DNA of 64,000 bases from Actinomycetales bacterium (GTDB taxonomy: Bacteria > Actinomycetota > Actinomycetes > S36-B12), in NCBI GenBank assembly GCA_018970025.1, contig JAGWXF010000006.1, positions 1 to 64,000 on the forward strand. Direction: 5' to 3'. Below the pieces are notes generated by a model. The model worked only from the letters and a program-made list of their open reading frames with translations. It was not told where the DNA came from and searched no databases. A program made the position numbers and the translations under genes. Shown piece after piece: positions 9,569-21,694 of the stretch (position 1 is the stretch's first letter; every line of letters starts with the position of its first letter).

Positions 9569-9614
9569 GACGTGGCCCCCTGAGCCGGTGCAAGCCGGGT
9601 CAGGGGGCCACGTC
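9569..9614. terminator. Bidirectional terminator between cox operon and GMC oxidoreductase gene
   Basis: Perfect 15-bp inverted repeat (arms 9569-9583 and 9600-9614, GACGTGGCCCCCTGA and its complement) with a 16-nt loop. It sits between two convergent genes, 19 nt after the coxM stop and 11 nt after the GMC gene stop, so it can serve both directions. Confidence 0.85.
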
Positions 9615-9625
9615 TGTGCCTGGGG

Positions 9626-11338
9626 TCAGTCAGCGATCCGGGAATGGACCACTGAGACGATCGGCAGGCGCAGGGCGCCGGGAGCGTCGGCCGGCACGAC
9701 CGGTTGCGCCGGTGCAATCGGAGCGACCCGCTGATAGGGCTGGCCGATGGCCGGGCGAGGATCCGGCTCGCCCTTGTTCGGCCACAGGGCCATCGCGCGC
9801 TCCGCCTGGGCAGTGATCGTCAGCGATGGGTTCACCCCGAGGTTCGCCGTGATTGCTGAGCCGTCCACGATGTGCAGGCCCTGATGGCCGTACACCCGGT
9901 GATAGGGATCGATCACCCCGGAGTCCTCGTCCTTGCCGATGACGCAGCCGCCGACGAAATGGGCCGTCATGGCCGCGTCGAAGTTCTCGAAGACATTGCT
10001 GCCCGCGACTCCGTCGATCTTGGCCGCGATGCGATGGACGACATCCTGGGCGACCGGGATGTACGTGGGCGCCGGATTCGACTCGTCCTTCTTGGTGGTC
10101 AGCTTCCAGCGGCCGAGGCGGTTGCGCGATCCGGTCAGGGTCAGCGAGTTGTCGACCGGCTGCATGACCAGCGAGATGACCGCGCGCTCGCTCCACTTTC
10201 GGACGTTCAACAGCTGGGCTGCCGCCCGTCGCTGGCGGATGAGCTCCCTGCTCCAGGTACGCCAGCGGGGCGTGCCCGGGACGGGCACGGTGAGCACGGA
10301 CTGCAGCAGGCCCATCGAGTTCGAGCCCTTGCCGTAGCGCACCGGCTCCACATGGGTGCTCGGATCGGGGTAGAAGCTCGAGGTGATCGCCACCCCCTGG
10401 GTGTAGTCGGCGTCGGCGGACTTGGCGACGGCACCGAGGATCGACTCGGAGTTCGTGCGCGACAGGCGGCCGAGGGCCTTGGACAGCCGCGGCAGGCGGC
10501 CCTCATCGCGCATCCGGTGCAGCAGTCGCTGGGTGTTGTAGGTGCCGGCCGCCACGATGACGTGGTCGGCCGTGAAGGTGCGGGTACGTCGGCCGAGCGA
10601 GGCCGTACGCCGGGTCGTCACCCGATAGCCGCCGTCGGGGTGCTCGTCGATGGCGGTCACCGTGGTGAGCGGATGCACCACGGCACCGGCGCGCTCGGCA
10701 AGGGCCAGGTAGTTCTTGACCAGGGTGTTCTTGGCGTTGTGCCGGCAGCCGGTCATGCATTCCCCGCAGTGGGTGCACCCGACCCGATCCGGGCCGACGC
10801 CGCCGAAGTACGGATCCGGGCTCGGCACACCTGGCCCGTCACCGAAATGCACGCCGACCGGGGTGAGCCGGAAGGTGTGCCCGACCCCCATGTCGTCGGC
10901 GATCGCCCGCATGATCTGGTCACTGCGGGTCATGAGCGGGTTCTCCTCGACGCCGAGCATGCGCGAGGCCTGGTCGTAGTAGGGAGCCAGTTCCTCGGCC
11001 CAGTCGGTGATGTCGCCCCATTGCGGGTCGGTGAAGAACCGCGCCGGTGGCACGTAGAGGGTGTTCGCGTAGACCAGGGAGCCACCGCCCACGCCCGCCC
11101 CGGCGAGGACGACGACATCGCGCAGCACATGGATTCGCTGCAGTCCCTTCATGCCGAGCGCAGGTGCCCACAGGAAGGACGGCAGTCGCCAGGAGGTCGC
11201 AGGGAAGTCCGCGTCCGCGAACCGCCGACCGGCCTCCATGACGCCGACGCGGTACCCCTTCTCGGTCAGCCGCAGGGCCGCCACCGACCCCCCGAACCCG
11301 GATCCGATGACCAGGACGTCGAAATCCCGACCCGCCAT
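9626..11338 (-). CDS. GMC-family FAD oxidoreductase (ChoD-like) with ferredoxin-spaced cysteines
   Basis: FAD-dependent GMC oxidoreductase of about 570 aa. It has the Rossmann motif IGSGFGGS (11-18), GAGVGGGS near residue 80, and the C-terminal active-site region HFVGGC...GLHIVDGS...LGVNPSLTITA. It is closest to the mycobacterial ChoD-type proteins that sit beside guaB3, whose physiological substrate is unsettled. Oddly, Cys188, Cys191, Cys194 and Cys198 (CTHCGECMTGC) have the C-x2-C-x2-C-x3-C spacing of a 4Fe-4S ferredoxin site, hinting at a dehydrogenase rather than an oxidase. The start at 11338 is chosen for GGAGGAAGG about 8 nt upstream. It lies 99 nt downstream of the aldehyde dehydrogenase on the same strand. 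Confidence 0.85.
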   Translation of the reverse strand: MAGRDFDVLVIGSGFGGSVAALRLTEKGYRVGVMEAGRRFADADFPATSWRLPSFLWAPALGMKGLQRIHVLRDVVVLAGAGVGGGSLVYANTLYVPPARFFTDPQWGDITDWAEELAPYYDQASRMLGVEENPLMTRSDQIMRAIADDMGVGHTFRLTPVGVHFGDGPGVPSPDPYFGGVGPDRVGCTHCGECMTGCRHNAKNTLVKNYLALAERAGAVVHPLTTVTAIDEHPDGGYRVTTRRTASLGRRTRTFTADHVIVAAGTYNTQRLLHRMRDEGRLPRLSKALGRLSRTNSESILGAVAKSADADYTQGVAITSSFYPDPSTHVEPVRYGKGSNSMGLLQSVLTVPVPGTPRWRTWSRELIRQRRAAAQLLNVRKWSERAVISLVMQPVDNSLTLTGSRNRLGRWKLTTKKDESNPAPTYIPVAQDVVHRIAAKIDGVAGSNVFENFDAAMTAHFVGGCVIGKDEDSGVIDPYHRVYGHQGLHIVDGSAITANLGVNPSLTITAQAERAMALWPNKGEPDPRPAIGQPYQRVAPIAPAQPVVPADAPGALRLPIVSVVHSRIAD

Positions 11339-11437
11339 GAACACCCCTTCCTCCTGCACTCAGTTCCCATGCCACGGCCGCTGCCGATGTCGCTGCCGAC
11401 GAGCCTGCTGACGCGGCGACTGCTGACAGCGTCCGGC

Positions 11438-13009
11438 CTACTTCAGCCGCAGGCGCTTCATCGCGCCTACGGCCCAGGCGAGGGTCTCACCCCAGCGTCG
11501 ATCTGACCACCCGAATGGCGCACCGAAGCCCAGTAACCGCTGGGTGGCAACCGTCTGAGCCTCGGTGTACTTCAGCAGCCCATCCGCGCCATGCCGACGG
11601 CCCAGGCCAGAGTCGCCCATCCCGCCCATCGGCGCCCTCGTGCTCCCCCACGCGGGGGCGTAGCCCTCGTTCACGTTCGCGGTGCCGGCCCGGAGCCGGG
11701 CGGCGATCCGCTGCCCGGCCGTCACGTCGGCGGTGATGACGGATGCGTTCAGCCCGTAGGGGGTGTCATTGGCAAGGCGGATGGCCTCCTCGTCGTCGCG
11801 GACCGCGTAGACCGCCACGACTGGGCCGAAGGTCTCCTCATCGCACAGGATCATGTCCTCGGTCACATCCGCCAGGATCGTGGGCTCAACCACGTACGGC
11901 CCCAGGTCCGGCCGGGGCCTGGCCCCGGCCAGCACGGTTGCTCCCTTGCCGACCGCGTCGTCGATATGCGCCAGGACGCGGTCGCGCTGCCGGGCGGAGA
12001 TGAGCGAGCCCATGTCGGAGCCCCATCCCACGCCCGGGATGAGGCGCATGGCCTCAGCTCGCTCGACGAATGCGTCGACGAACGCCGCATAGGCCGCCTG
12101 GTGAACGTAGATCCGCTCCATCGAGATGCACAGCTGGCCGCAGTTCGAGAAGGACGCGCGCACCGCGATGTCGGCAGCCCGGGCGATGCTCGCGTCGGCT
12201 CGCACGATCATCGCGTTCTTGCCGCCGAGCTCGAGCGAGCAGCCAATCAGTCGCTCACCGCACCGTGCCGCCACCTCGCGGCCGACCCGGGTGGAGCCGG
12301 TGAACATCACGAAGTCGCTCCGGTCGATCACCATCGGCCCCGCGACCGGCCCCTCGCCCGTGACGACCGCGAACAGGCCCGCCGGCAGCCCCGCCTCGGC
12401 CAGCCTCTCGGAGATCCACAGGGCGGCCAGGGTGGTCTGCGGGTCAGGCTTGAGCACGACCGCGTTACCGGCGAGCAGGGCCGGCACGGCATCGCTGGCA
12501 GCCAGCGTGAGCGGGTAGTTCCAGGGAGCGATGATCCCGACGACCCCGCGCGGGTGACGCAGCTCGCGTACCCCGACCATGAGCGGGAAGACTCCGCGAT
12601 GGCGCACCGGGCGCAGCAGCCGATGCGCATCGCGGGCGTAGTGCCGGGTGGTCACCGCGATGTCGAGGACCTCCTCCATCGCATCCTTGCGCGCCTTGCC
12701 GGTCTCCAGCTGGACCAGGTCGAGGGCCTCATCGCGGCGCCGCAGCAGCAGGTCGTGGAAGGCGAGCATGATGCGCGCCCGCTGGCGGACGGGCACCTGC
12801 GCCCACGTCTCCTGCGCCGCTCTCGCCCGCCCGAAGGCGTCCTCGATAGCGGGCTCATCCGACAGGGGCAGGTCGTAGAGCCGCTGGCCGGTGAACGGGG
12901 CGATGACCGCCCGGCTGGCGCAGCCGGTCGTGATCGATGCATGTGCCAGCAGCCGCTCCACGACTCGCGGGTCCGCCGCGACGACCTGGGCCGACTGCTG
13001 CAGGGTCAT
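11438..13009 (-). CDS. gabD2: Succinate-semialdehyde dehydrogenase (GabD2-type aldehyde dehydrogenase)
   Basis: NAD(P)+-dependent aldehyde dehydrogenase, 523 aa. It shows APWNYPLTLA (161-170), FTGSTRVG, the general base Glu260 in ELGGKN and the nucleophile Cys294 in NCGQLC. Overall it is most like the actinobacterial succinic semialdehyde dehydrogenases, but family members share motifs, so the natural aldehyde is not certain. Its ATG overlaps the guaB3 stop as ATGA, so it is translated together with the guanylate genes. A GMC alcohol-type oxidoreductase follows, which would fit an alcohol to aldehyde to acid pathway. Confidence 0.85.
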   Translation of the reverse strand: MTLQQSAQVVAADPRVVERLLAHASITTGCASRAVIAPFTGQRLYDLPLSDEPAIEDAFGRARAAQETWAQVPVRQRARIMLAFHDLLLRRRDEALDLVQLETGKARKDAMEEVLDIAVTTRHYARDAHRLLRPVRHRGVFPLMVGVRELRHPRGVVGIIAPWNYPLTLAASDAVPALLAGNAVVLKPDPQTTLAALWISERLAEAGLPAGLFAVVTGEGPVAGPMVIDRSDFVMFTGSTRVGREVAARCGERLIGCSLELGGKNAMIVRADASIARAADIAVRASFSNCGQLCISMERIYVHQAAYAAFVDAFVERAEAMRLIPGVGWGSDMGSLISARQRDRVLAHIDDAVGKGATVLAGARPRPDLGPYVVEPTILADVTEDMILCDEETFGPVVAVYAVRDDEEAIRLANDTPYGLNASVITADVTAGQRIAARLRAGTANVNEGYAPAWGSTRAPMGGMGDSGLGRRHGADGLLKYTEAQTVATQRLLGFGAPFGWSDRRWGETLAWAVGAMKRLRLK

Positions 13010-14118
13010 GTGGTGACCACCATCTCCACCCGCTGGAACTCCTTGATATCGCTGTAGCCTGTCGTCGCCATCGCCTTGCGCAGCGCTCCCACGATGTTCA
13101 TCGTGCCCTGGGCATTGCGCGATGGCCCGTGCAGGATCTCGGCGAAGGTGCCGACCTGGTCGAGGGCATTGCGCTGGCCGCGGGGCAGGGCCGCATGCCA
13201 GGCCTCGGCGCCCCAGTGCGCGCCGCCGCCGGGCGCATCGGTGGCCCGTGCGAGCACCGAGCCGAGCATCGCGGCATCCGCCCCGCAGGCGAAGGCCTTG
13301 ACGATGTCACCGCTGCGCCCCATGGCCCCATCGGCGATCACGTGCACATAGCGGCCACCGGACTCGTCGAGGTAGTCGCGGCGAGCGGCGGCCACGTCGG
13401 CGATCGCGCTGGCCATGGGCACCCGGACCCCGATCACGTCCGAGGTCGTATGCGCCGACCCGCCGCCGAAGCCGACGAGCACACCCGCGGCGCCCGTGCG
13501 CATCAGGTGCAGGGCGGCCTGATGAGTCGCGCAGCCGCCCACGATCACCGGGGCATCGAGCTCGTAGATGAACTTCTTCAGGTTGAGCGGCTCGCCAGAT
13601 CCGGACACGTGCTCAGCGGAGACCGTCGTCCCGCGGATCACCACCAAGTCCGCCCCTGCCGCGACCACCCGTGGCGCCAGCTCGGCGGTTCGCTGCGGGC
13701 TCAGTGCCGCGACGACGGTAATGCCCGCAGCGCGCAGCTCGCTGATTCGCTCGGCCACCAGGCCGTGATCGACCGGGCGGGCGGCGTAGATGGCCTGCAG
13801 TCGGGCAGTGACACCGCTGCCGTGCAGCGCGCTGATCTCCCTGAGCACGGGGACGGGATCCTCATAGCGTCCCCACAACCCCTCGACATTGAGGGCTGCC
13901 GGCATGCCCATGCCTGCCAGGGCGACCGCGCTCCCCGGGCTGACGATGGAATCCATCGGCGCGGCGATGAACGGCAGGTCGAAGCGGAAGGCATCAATAC
14001 TCCAGGCCGTCGAGACCTCCTGCGGGTCACGGGTCCGTCGGCTGGGCGCGATCGCGATCTCGTCGAGGGAGTAGCCACGGCGGGCGCGCTTGGCCCCGCC
14101 GATCTGGATGTCGGTCAC
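13006..14118 (-). CDS. guaB3: GuaB3-type IMP dehydrogenase-related protein
   Basis: TIM-barrel protein of the IMPDH/GMP reductase family, 370 aa, without CBS domains. It begins MTDIQIGGAKRARRGYSLDE, typical of the actinobacterial GuaB3 subfamily, and keeps IAAPMDSIVSP and the ADGAMGRSGDIVKA phosphate-binding segment. In the active-site loop it reads GGGSAHTT (218-225) where GuaB has GPGSICTT, so the catalytic Cys is replaced by His. It therefore cannot use the classical E-XMP thioester route unless another residue takes part. It starts 8 nt after guaB and overlaps the aldehyde dehydrogenase gene. Confidence 0.92.
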   Translation of the reverse strand: MTDIQIGGAKRARRGYSLDEIAIAPSRRTRDPQEVSTAWSIDAFRFDLPFIAAPMDSIVSPGSAVALAGMGMPAALNVEGLWGRYEDPVPVLREISALHGSGVTARLQAIYAARPVDHGLVAERISELRAAGITVVAALSPQRTAELAPRVVAAGADLVVIRGTTVSAEHVSGSGEPLNLKKFIYELDAPVIVGGCATHQAALHLMRTGAAGVLVGFGGGSAHTTSDVIGVRVPMASAIADVAAARRDYLDESGGRYVHVIADGAMGRSGDIVKAFACGADAAMLGSVLARATDAPGGGAHWGAEAWHAALPRGQRNALDQVGTFAEILHGPSRNAQGTMNIVGALRKAMATTGYSDIKEFQRVEMVVTT

Positions 14119-14126
14119 GCGTGCCC

Positions 14127-16456
<2,330 letters not shown>

Positions 16457-17446
16457 CCTCCAGGCTGGACACTGCCGTCACCCCGGCGGGCAGGCTGCCG
16501 AACCAGCCAGGCCCGCCGATCAGGATGGTCGGCGTCGGCCGATAGTTCGGCAGGCCGGCGAGGCTGGCGGCATCGGCAGAGCCGGGGATCTGCGCCCACA
16601 GGAGCACCGCTGCCGGCCCAGTGCGCCGGACGGCCTCCTCCAGGGCGGTCAGCGGCAGTCGCTCCCCGAGCAGGCGGGCCGAGACCCCCTCCTCGGCGAG
16701 GGCAGCGGCGACCGCCACCAGGGGGAGCATGTGCAGCTCCTCCTGGGCACAGGCCAGGAGCACTGCGCGCGAGCTCACCGGGGCCTGAAGGTTTCTCGCG
16801 GCGGCACTGAGCGAGGCCGTCACAGCGCCACTGAGGAGATGCTCGACCTCGATCCCGTTCCCGCTCGCCTCCCAGCGCTCCCCAACGCCGACGAGGACGG
16901 GGACGATGAGGTGATCCCACGTCCAGATCACCCCATGCCTGCTGATGCTGTCGTCCATGATCGCCGAGCAGGCATGGGCGTCCAGGCTCAAGGCAGCCCG
17001 GCCAAGGCCCCGGACCGCTGGCTCGGCGCCCGGCAGGGCGATCACCCGGCCCCCGCCGTGGCGCGGCTCTGCTGCGTCGGCGGTGGACGTCTCAGCGGTG
17101 GGACGGAGAAAGGAGACGGGCACCAGCGGCTCGCGTCCCTCAACCGGATCCGCGGCCAGGGCTTGACGGGCGGCATCAGCCGGTGGGACCCCCTCGATCA
17201 CCAGGCGGCGCATGTGGTGCAGTCGGGCGAGATCCTCGTGGGTATAGCGCCGATGGCTGCCGCTGGGGTGCTCAGAGGGCCCGAGGCCGTACCGGCGGTC
17301 CCACGTCCGCAGCGTCGCGGGCGCGACGCCCAGTTGCCGGGCCACCGCGGACACCGTGAGCCCGATGGGGCTGGCGGGATCGGGGGTGGCTGGCATTGCG
17401 ACATTGTGGGGGTCTGGGCGCTTGAACGCATTTCGACCGCTGGGTA

Positions 17447-17476
17447 TTGACCAATCTATGAAACGTTTTGTAGTGT
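17447..17476 (+). promoter_or_regulatory. Putative whiD promoter with MerR-style dyad in the spacer
   Basis: TTGACC (17447-17452), an 18-nt spacer, then TAGTGT (17471-17476), ending 29 nt before the whiD start. Between the boxes lies the dyad CTA-NN-AAACGTTT-NN-TAG at 17456-17473, with only two of nine base pairs broken. A dyad centred between -35 and -10 with a long spacer is the geometry of MerR-regulated promoters, and a MerR-type gene diverges from this spot. AATCTA at 17453-17458 could be the -10 (TAGATT) of the opposite promoter. Confidence 0.5.
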
Positions 17477-17505
17477 TCGGGAAGTACGCACATCGGAGGT
17501 CAGTC

Positions 17506-17814
17506 ATGGCAGATGTATCGCGACTCCCCGGCCCCAACGCCGACTTCTGGGACTGGCAGCTCGACGCTGCCTGCCGCGGCGAGGATCCGAATGCCTTCTT
17601 CCACCCAGAGGGCGAGCGCGGCCCCGCCCGAGCGGCCCGCGAGAAGGCCGCCAAGGCCATCTGCGCCGCCTGCCCGGTCGTGCGCGAGTGCGCCCTGCAT
17701 GCACTCGCCGTACGCGAGCCGTACGGCATCTGGGGCGGCCTCTCCGAGGATGATCGCGAGGCGATCTACCGCCGTGATCGCAAGGCAAACCGGGTCATAG
17801 CCGCCGTCTCCTAA
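17506..17814 (+). CDS. whiD: WhiD/WhiB3-type iron-sulfur transcription factor
   Basis: 102-aa Wbl-family protein. Four cysteines (23, 53, 56, 62) are placed to hold a 4Fe-4S cluster, followed by the turn GIWGG (74-78) and a basic C-terminal stretch RRDRKANR. The N-terminus MADVSRLPGPNADFWDWQL matches the WhiD/WhiB3 subfamily. These proteins bind the primary sigma factor and act in sporulation (Streptomyces WhiD) or redox and nutrient responses (mycobacterial WhiB3). The ATG at 17506 is chosen for GGAGGT 5 nt upstream and because it gives the conserved N-terminus. It is divergent from the MerR/B12 regulator, with a shared control region. Confidence 0.95.
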   Translation: MADVSRLPGPNADFWDWQLDAACRGEDPNAFFHPEGERGPARAAREKAAKAICAACPVVRECALHALAVREPYGIWGGLSEDDREAIYRRDRKANRVIAAVS

Positions 17815-17842
17815 CGGGGCACCCCCCTGGCCTGATCCAACA

Positions 17843-17856
17843 GGACGGATCCGTCC
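17843..17856. promoter_or_regulatory. 14-bp perfect palindrome, candidate operator of the double-TetR gene
   Basis: GGACGGATCCGTCC is a perfect, loopless palindrome between the whiD stop and the start of the TetR-type gene. A loopless dyad suits a dimeric DNA-binding protein better than a terminator. TetR genes are often autoregulated by such sites, but the link here rests on position alone. Confidence 0.4.
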
Positions 17857-17957
17857 AGCTCATGGCACGTTTGCCCGAACCCCTGCGCCGAGTGCCTCAC
17901 TCTCCTGTGGCACGGACTATGGCAGGCTCTTCCGTGCTTCCAGGGAGAGTCGAGGAC

Positions 17958-19208
17958 ATGGCAGAGCCGGCCGACCATGCGGCAGCCCCACGAAGGGCAC
18001 GCCGTCGCAGCCGACCGTCGCACGCCATTCGCAACGACGCGCTGATGCAGGCGCGGGCGCTGGAGGTGCTCAGTGCCATCGGGTGGGATGCACTGTCCAT
18101 CAACCGCGTCGCGAAGGCGTCCGGCCTGACCAGCGGGCCCGTGCTGAACCGCTATCCCGACAAGGGTGCCCTCGCCCTGGACCTGTGGCAGCGGGAGGGC
18201 TTGCCGGCCCTCACCGACGCTCTCGAGGCGTGCCTGACGGCCGCCCTATCGCCCGAACCGTCGGCCCGGAGCGAGGCCGTCTTCACCGAAGCCATGCGTC
18301 GATTCGTGCAGCCGTCGATGCAGATCTCCGCCGGCGTCGAGCTCGCCCTCGGATGCCGCTTCGACCCAGTGCTCGGCCCGCAGGTCACCGATGCCCTGTC
18401 AGCCTGGCTGGCGGATCGCTGCCTGCCCGACCGCCACGGCCGGGAGGAGACCGGCGCGAGCCAGGCCGCCGCCATCATCGTCTGGGCGATGGGCCTGGTG
18501 ATGTTCGCCAACCGCCCATGGATTGACGAGATGGACATCACCCCCGCCCTCAGCCGGGCCTTCCAGGCGCTCCAGCGGCCGGCTCCCATCCGGCCCGTCC
18601 CAGTGCGCGATGCCGCCTACCTGCGTGCGTCACCGTTCGACACCGGAGATCCTCGACTGGACGAGATCATGGACGCGGTGCTGGAGACCGTTGCCCGAGT
18701 CGGCTACCAGCGCACCAGGCTGCGCGATGTGGCCCAGGCTGGTGGGATGAGCGAGGGCTTCCTCTTCTCCAGGTTTCCTACCAAGCTCGATCTCTTCCTC
18801 GCCGTGACCGAGAGCTACTACGCCCAGGCCTATCAGGATTCCCTGGCCTACCAGCAGGCCGTAGCAGACGAGCACGGGCAGGCCATAGCCGAGGCCGCGA
18901 TGTGGCGGGAGTACCTGAATCCGGCGATCGCAGACCGGCAGTCCCTCGGCGTCGAGACCGACCGGCTGAGCCGGTACGACCAGCGCATGCAGGACTTCAC
19001 GTTCGACCAGGACTCGACGGTGCTGCAGGCGCAGCTCGCCGGCACCGATCCGATGCACCGGCCACGCCAGATCGGGTACGTGCACCTGGACTTCGCCACC
19101 GGGCACGGGCTTGCGATCGTCGGACTGCTCCTGCCGAAGGCGTGGGACTTGCCCTTCAACGTCGTCACGGAGCCGTACCTGCAAGCCCTGCCGGAAGGCC
19201 CGCCATGA
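17958..19208 (+). CDS. Regulator with two TetR-type DNA-binding domains
   Basis: 416 aa, about twice the usual TetR length. A first TetR_N helix-turn-helix is at about 24-76 (MQARALEVLSAIGWDALSINRVAKASGLTSGPV...RYPDKGAL). An all-helical middle follows, then a second TetR_N unit at about 232-283 (LDEIMDAVLETVARVGYQRTRLRDVAQAGGMSEGFLFSRFPTKLDLF) and another ligand-type helical region. So it looks like a tandem duplication or fusion of two regulators. A longer in-frame start at 17862 exists; ATG 17958 is preferred because GAGG precedes it and the upstream residues look non-conserved. Ligand and targets are unknown. It converges on groEL across a strong terminator. Confidence 0.8.
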   Translation: MAEPADHAAAPRRARRRSRPSHAIRNDALMQARALEVLSAIGWDALSINRVAKASGLTSGPVLNRYPDKGALALDLWQREGLPALTDALEACLTAALSPEPSARSEAVFTEAMRRFVQPSMQISAGVELALGCRFDPVLGPQVTDALSAWLADRCLPDRHGREETGASQAAAIIVWAMGLVMFANRPWIDEMDITPALSRAFQALQRPAPIRPVPVRDAAYLRASPFDTGDPRLDEIMDAVLETVARVGYQRTRLRDVAQAGGMSEGFLFSRFPTKLDLFLAVTESYYAQAYQDSLAYQQAVADEHGQAIAEAAMWREYLNPAIADRQSLGVETDRLSRYDQRMQDFTFDQDSTVLQAQLAGTDPMHRPRQIGYVHLDFATGHGLAIVGLLLPKAWDLPFNVVTEPYLQALPEGPP

Positions 19209-19236
19209 GGCGTGCTGCTCGGCCATCGATGCCGCT

Positions 19237-19283
19237 CATGCGAGGAGCCGCCCAGGCCTGACGGCCGGGCGGCTCCTCGCATG
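19237..19283. terminator. Bidirectional terminator between double-TetR gene and groEL
   Basis: Perfect 17-bp inverted repeat (arms 19237-19253 and 19267-19283, beginning CATGCGAGGAGCC) with a 13-nt loop. It lies 28 nt past the TetR-type stop and 7 nt past the groEL stop, serving both convergent genes. Confidence 0.88.
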
Positions 19284-19290
19284 CGGGCTG

Positions 19291-21387
<2,097 letters not shown>

Positions 21388-21396
21388 TTACGTCAG

Positions 21397-21423
21397 TTAG
21401 CAGTCCCAGGGTGGGAGTGCCAG
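21397..21423. promoter_or_regulatory. CIRCE element 2 (HrcA operator)
   Basis: TTAGCAGTC-N9-GAGTGCCAG, an imperfect copy of the CIRCE consensus TTAGCACTC-N9-GAGTGCTAA. It begins directly downstream of the groES -10 box, over the expected transcription start. Confidence 0.85.
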
Positions 21424-21428
21424 AGGAA

Positions 21429-21457
21429 ACCATACGGACTCGTTAGCACTCCGTCAA
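21429..21457 (-). promoter_or_regulatory. groES-groEL promoter
   Basis: On the minus strand TTGACG (21452-21457), a 17-nt spacer and TATGGT (21429-21434). The -35 box and spacer are covered by CIRCE 1 and the start site by CIRCE 2, a tight arrangement for HrcA repression. Confidence 0.8.
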
Positions 21458-21469
21458 GTCGAGTGCCAG
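21443..21469. promoter_or_regulatory. CIRCE element 1 (HrcA operator)
   Basis: TTAGCACTC-N9-GAGTGCCAG. The left arm is a perfect CIRCE half-site and the right arm differs only in its last bases. It overlaps the -35 region of the groES promoter. Confidence 0.9.
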
Positions 21470-21694
21470 TCAGCGGGCCATGCGCCTCGGCCGTCACCTG
21501 CTATTGAGGCAACTTGAGATGAATTCCTTATCTTCGACCTCTCCAATCCCAGATCCCTTTCCGATGTCGCTCACCGTCGCTAGTCTCTGGCGGTCTGCTG
21601 CGTTGTCGCTGAGATCCTGCGGATCCCATGGGCAAGGCGGGCAGCAGAGCGCGGACTGGGCACGACTCAACAGGGGAATCAGGGGGAAGGCGCC
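21470..21694. other. Gene-free stretch between groES control region and coiled-coil gene
   Basis: Together with the CIRCE region this makes a 353-nt gap (21342-21694). Apart from the promoter and the two CIRCE boxes I see no supported gene. It must hold the promoter of the rightward coiled-coil gene. A TAGTCT near 21590 could be its -10, but no convincing -35 is present. GGGGGAAGG precedes the gene start. Confidence 0.4.

Noticed and set aside
17397-17729. N-terminal extension of the MerR/B12 regulator up to 17729
   Set aside because: It runs antisense through whiD; the MerR domain starts properly at ATG 17396.
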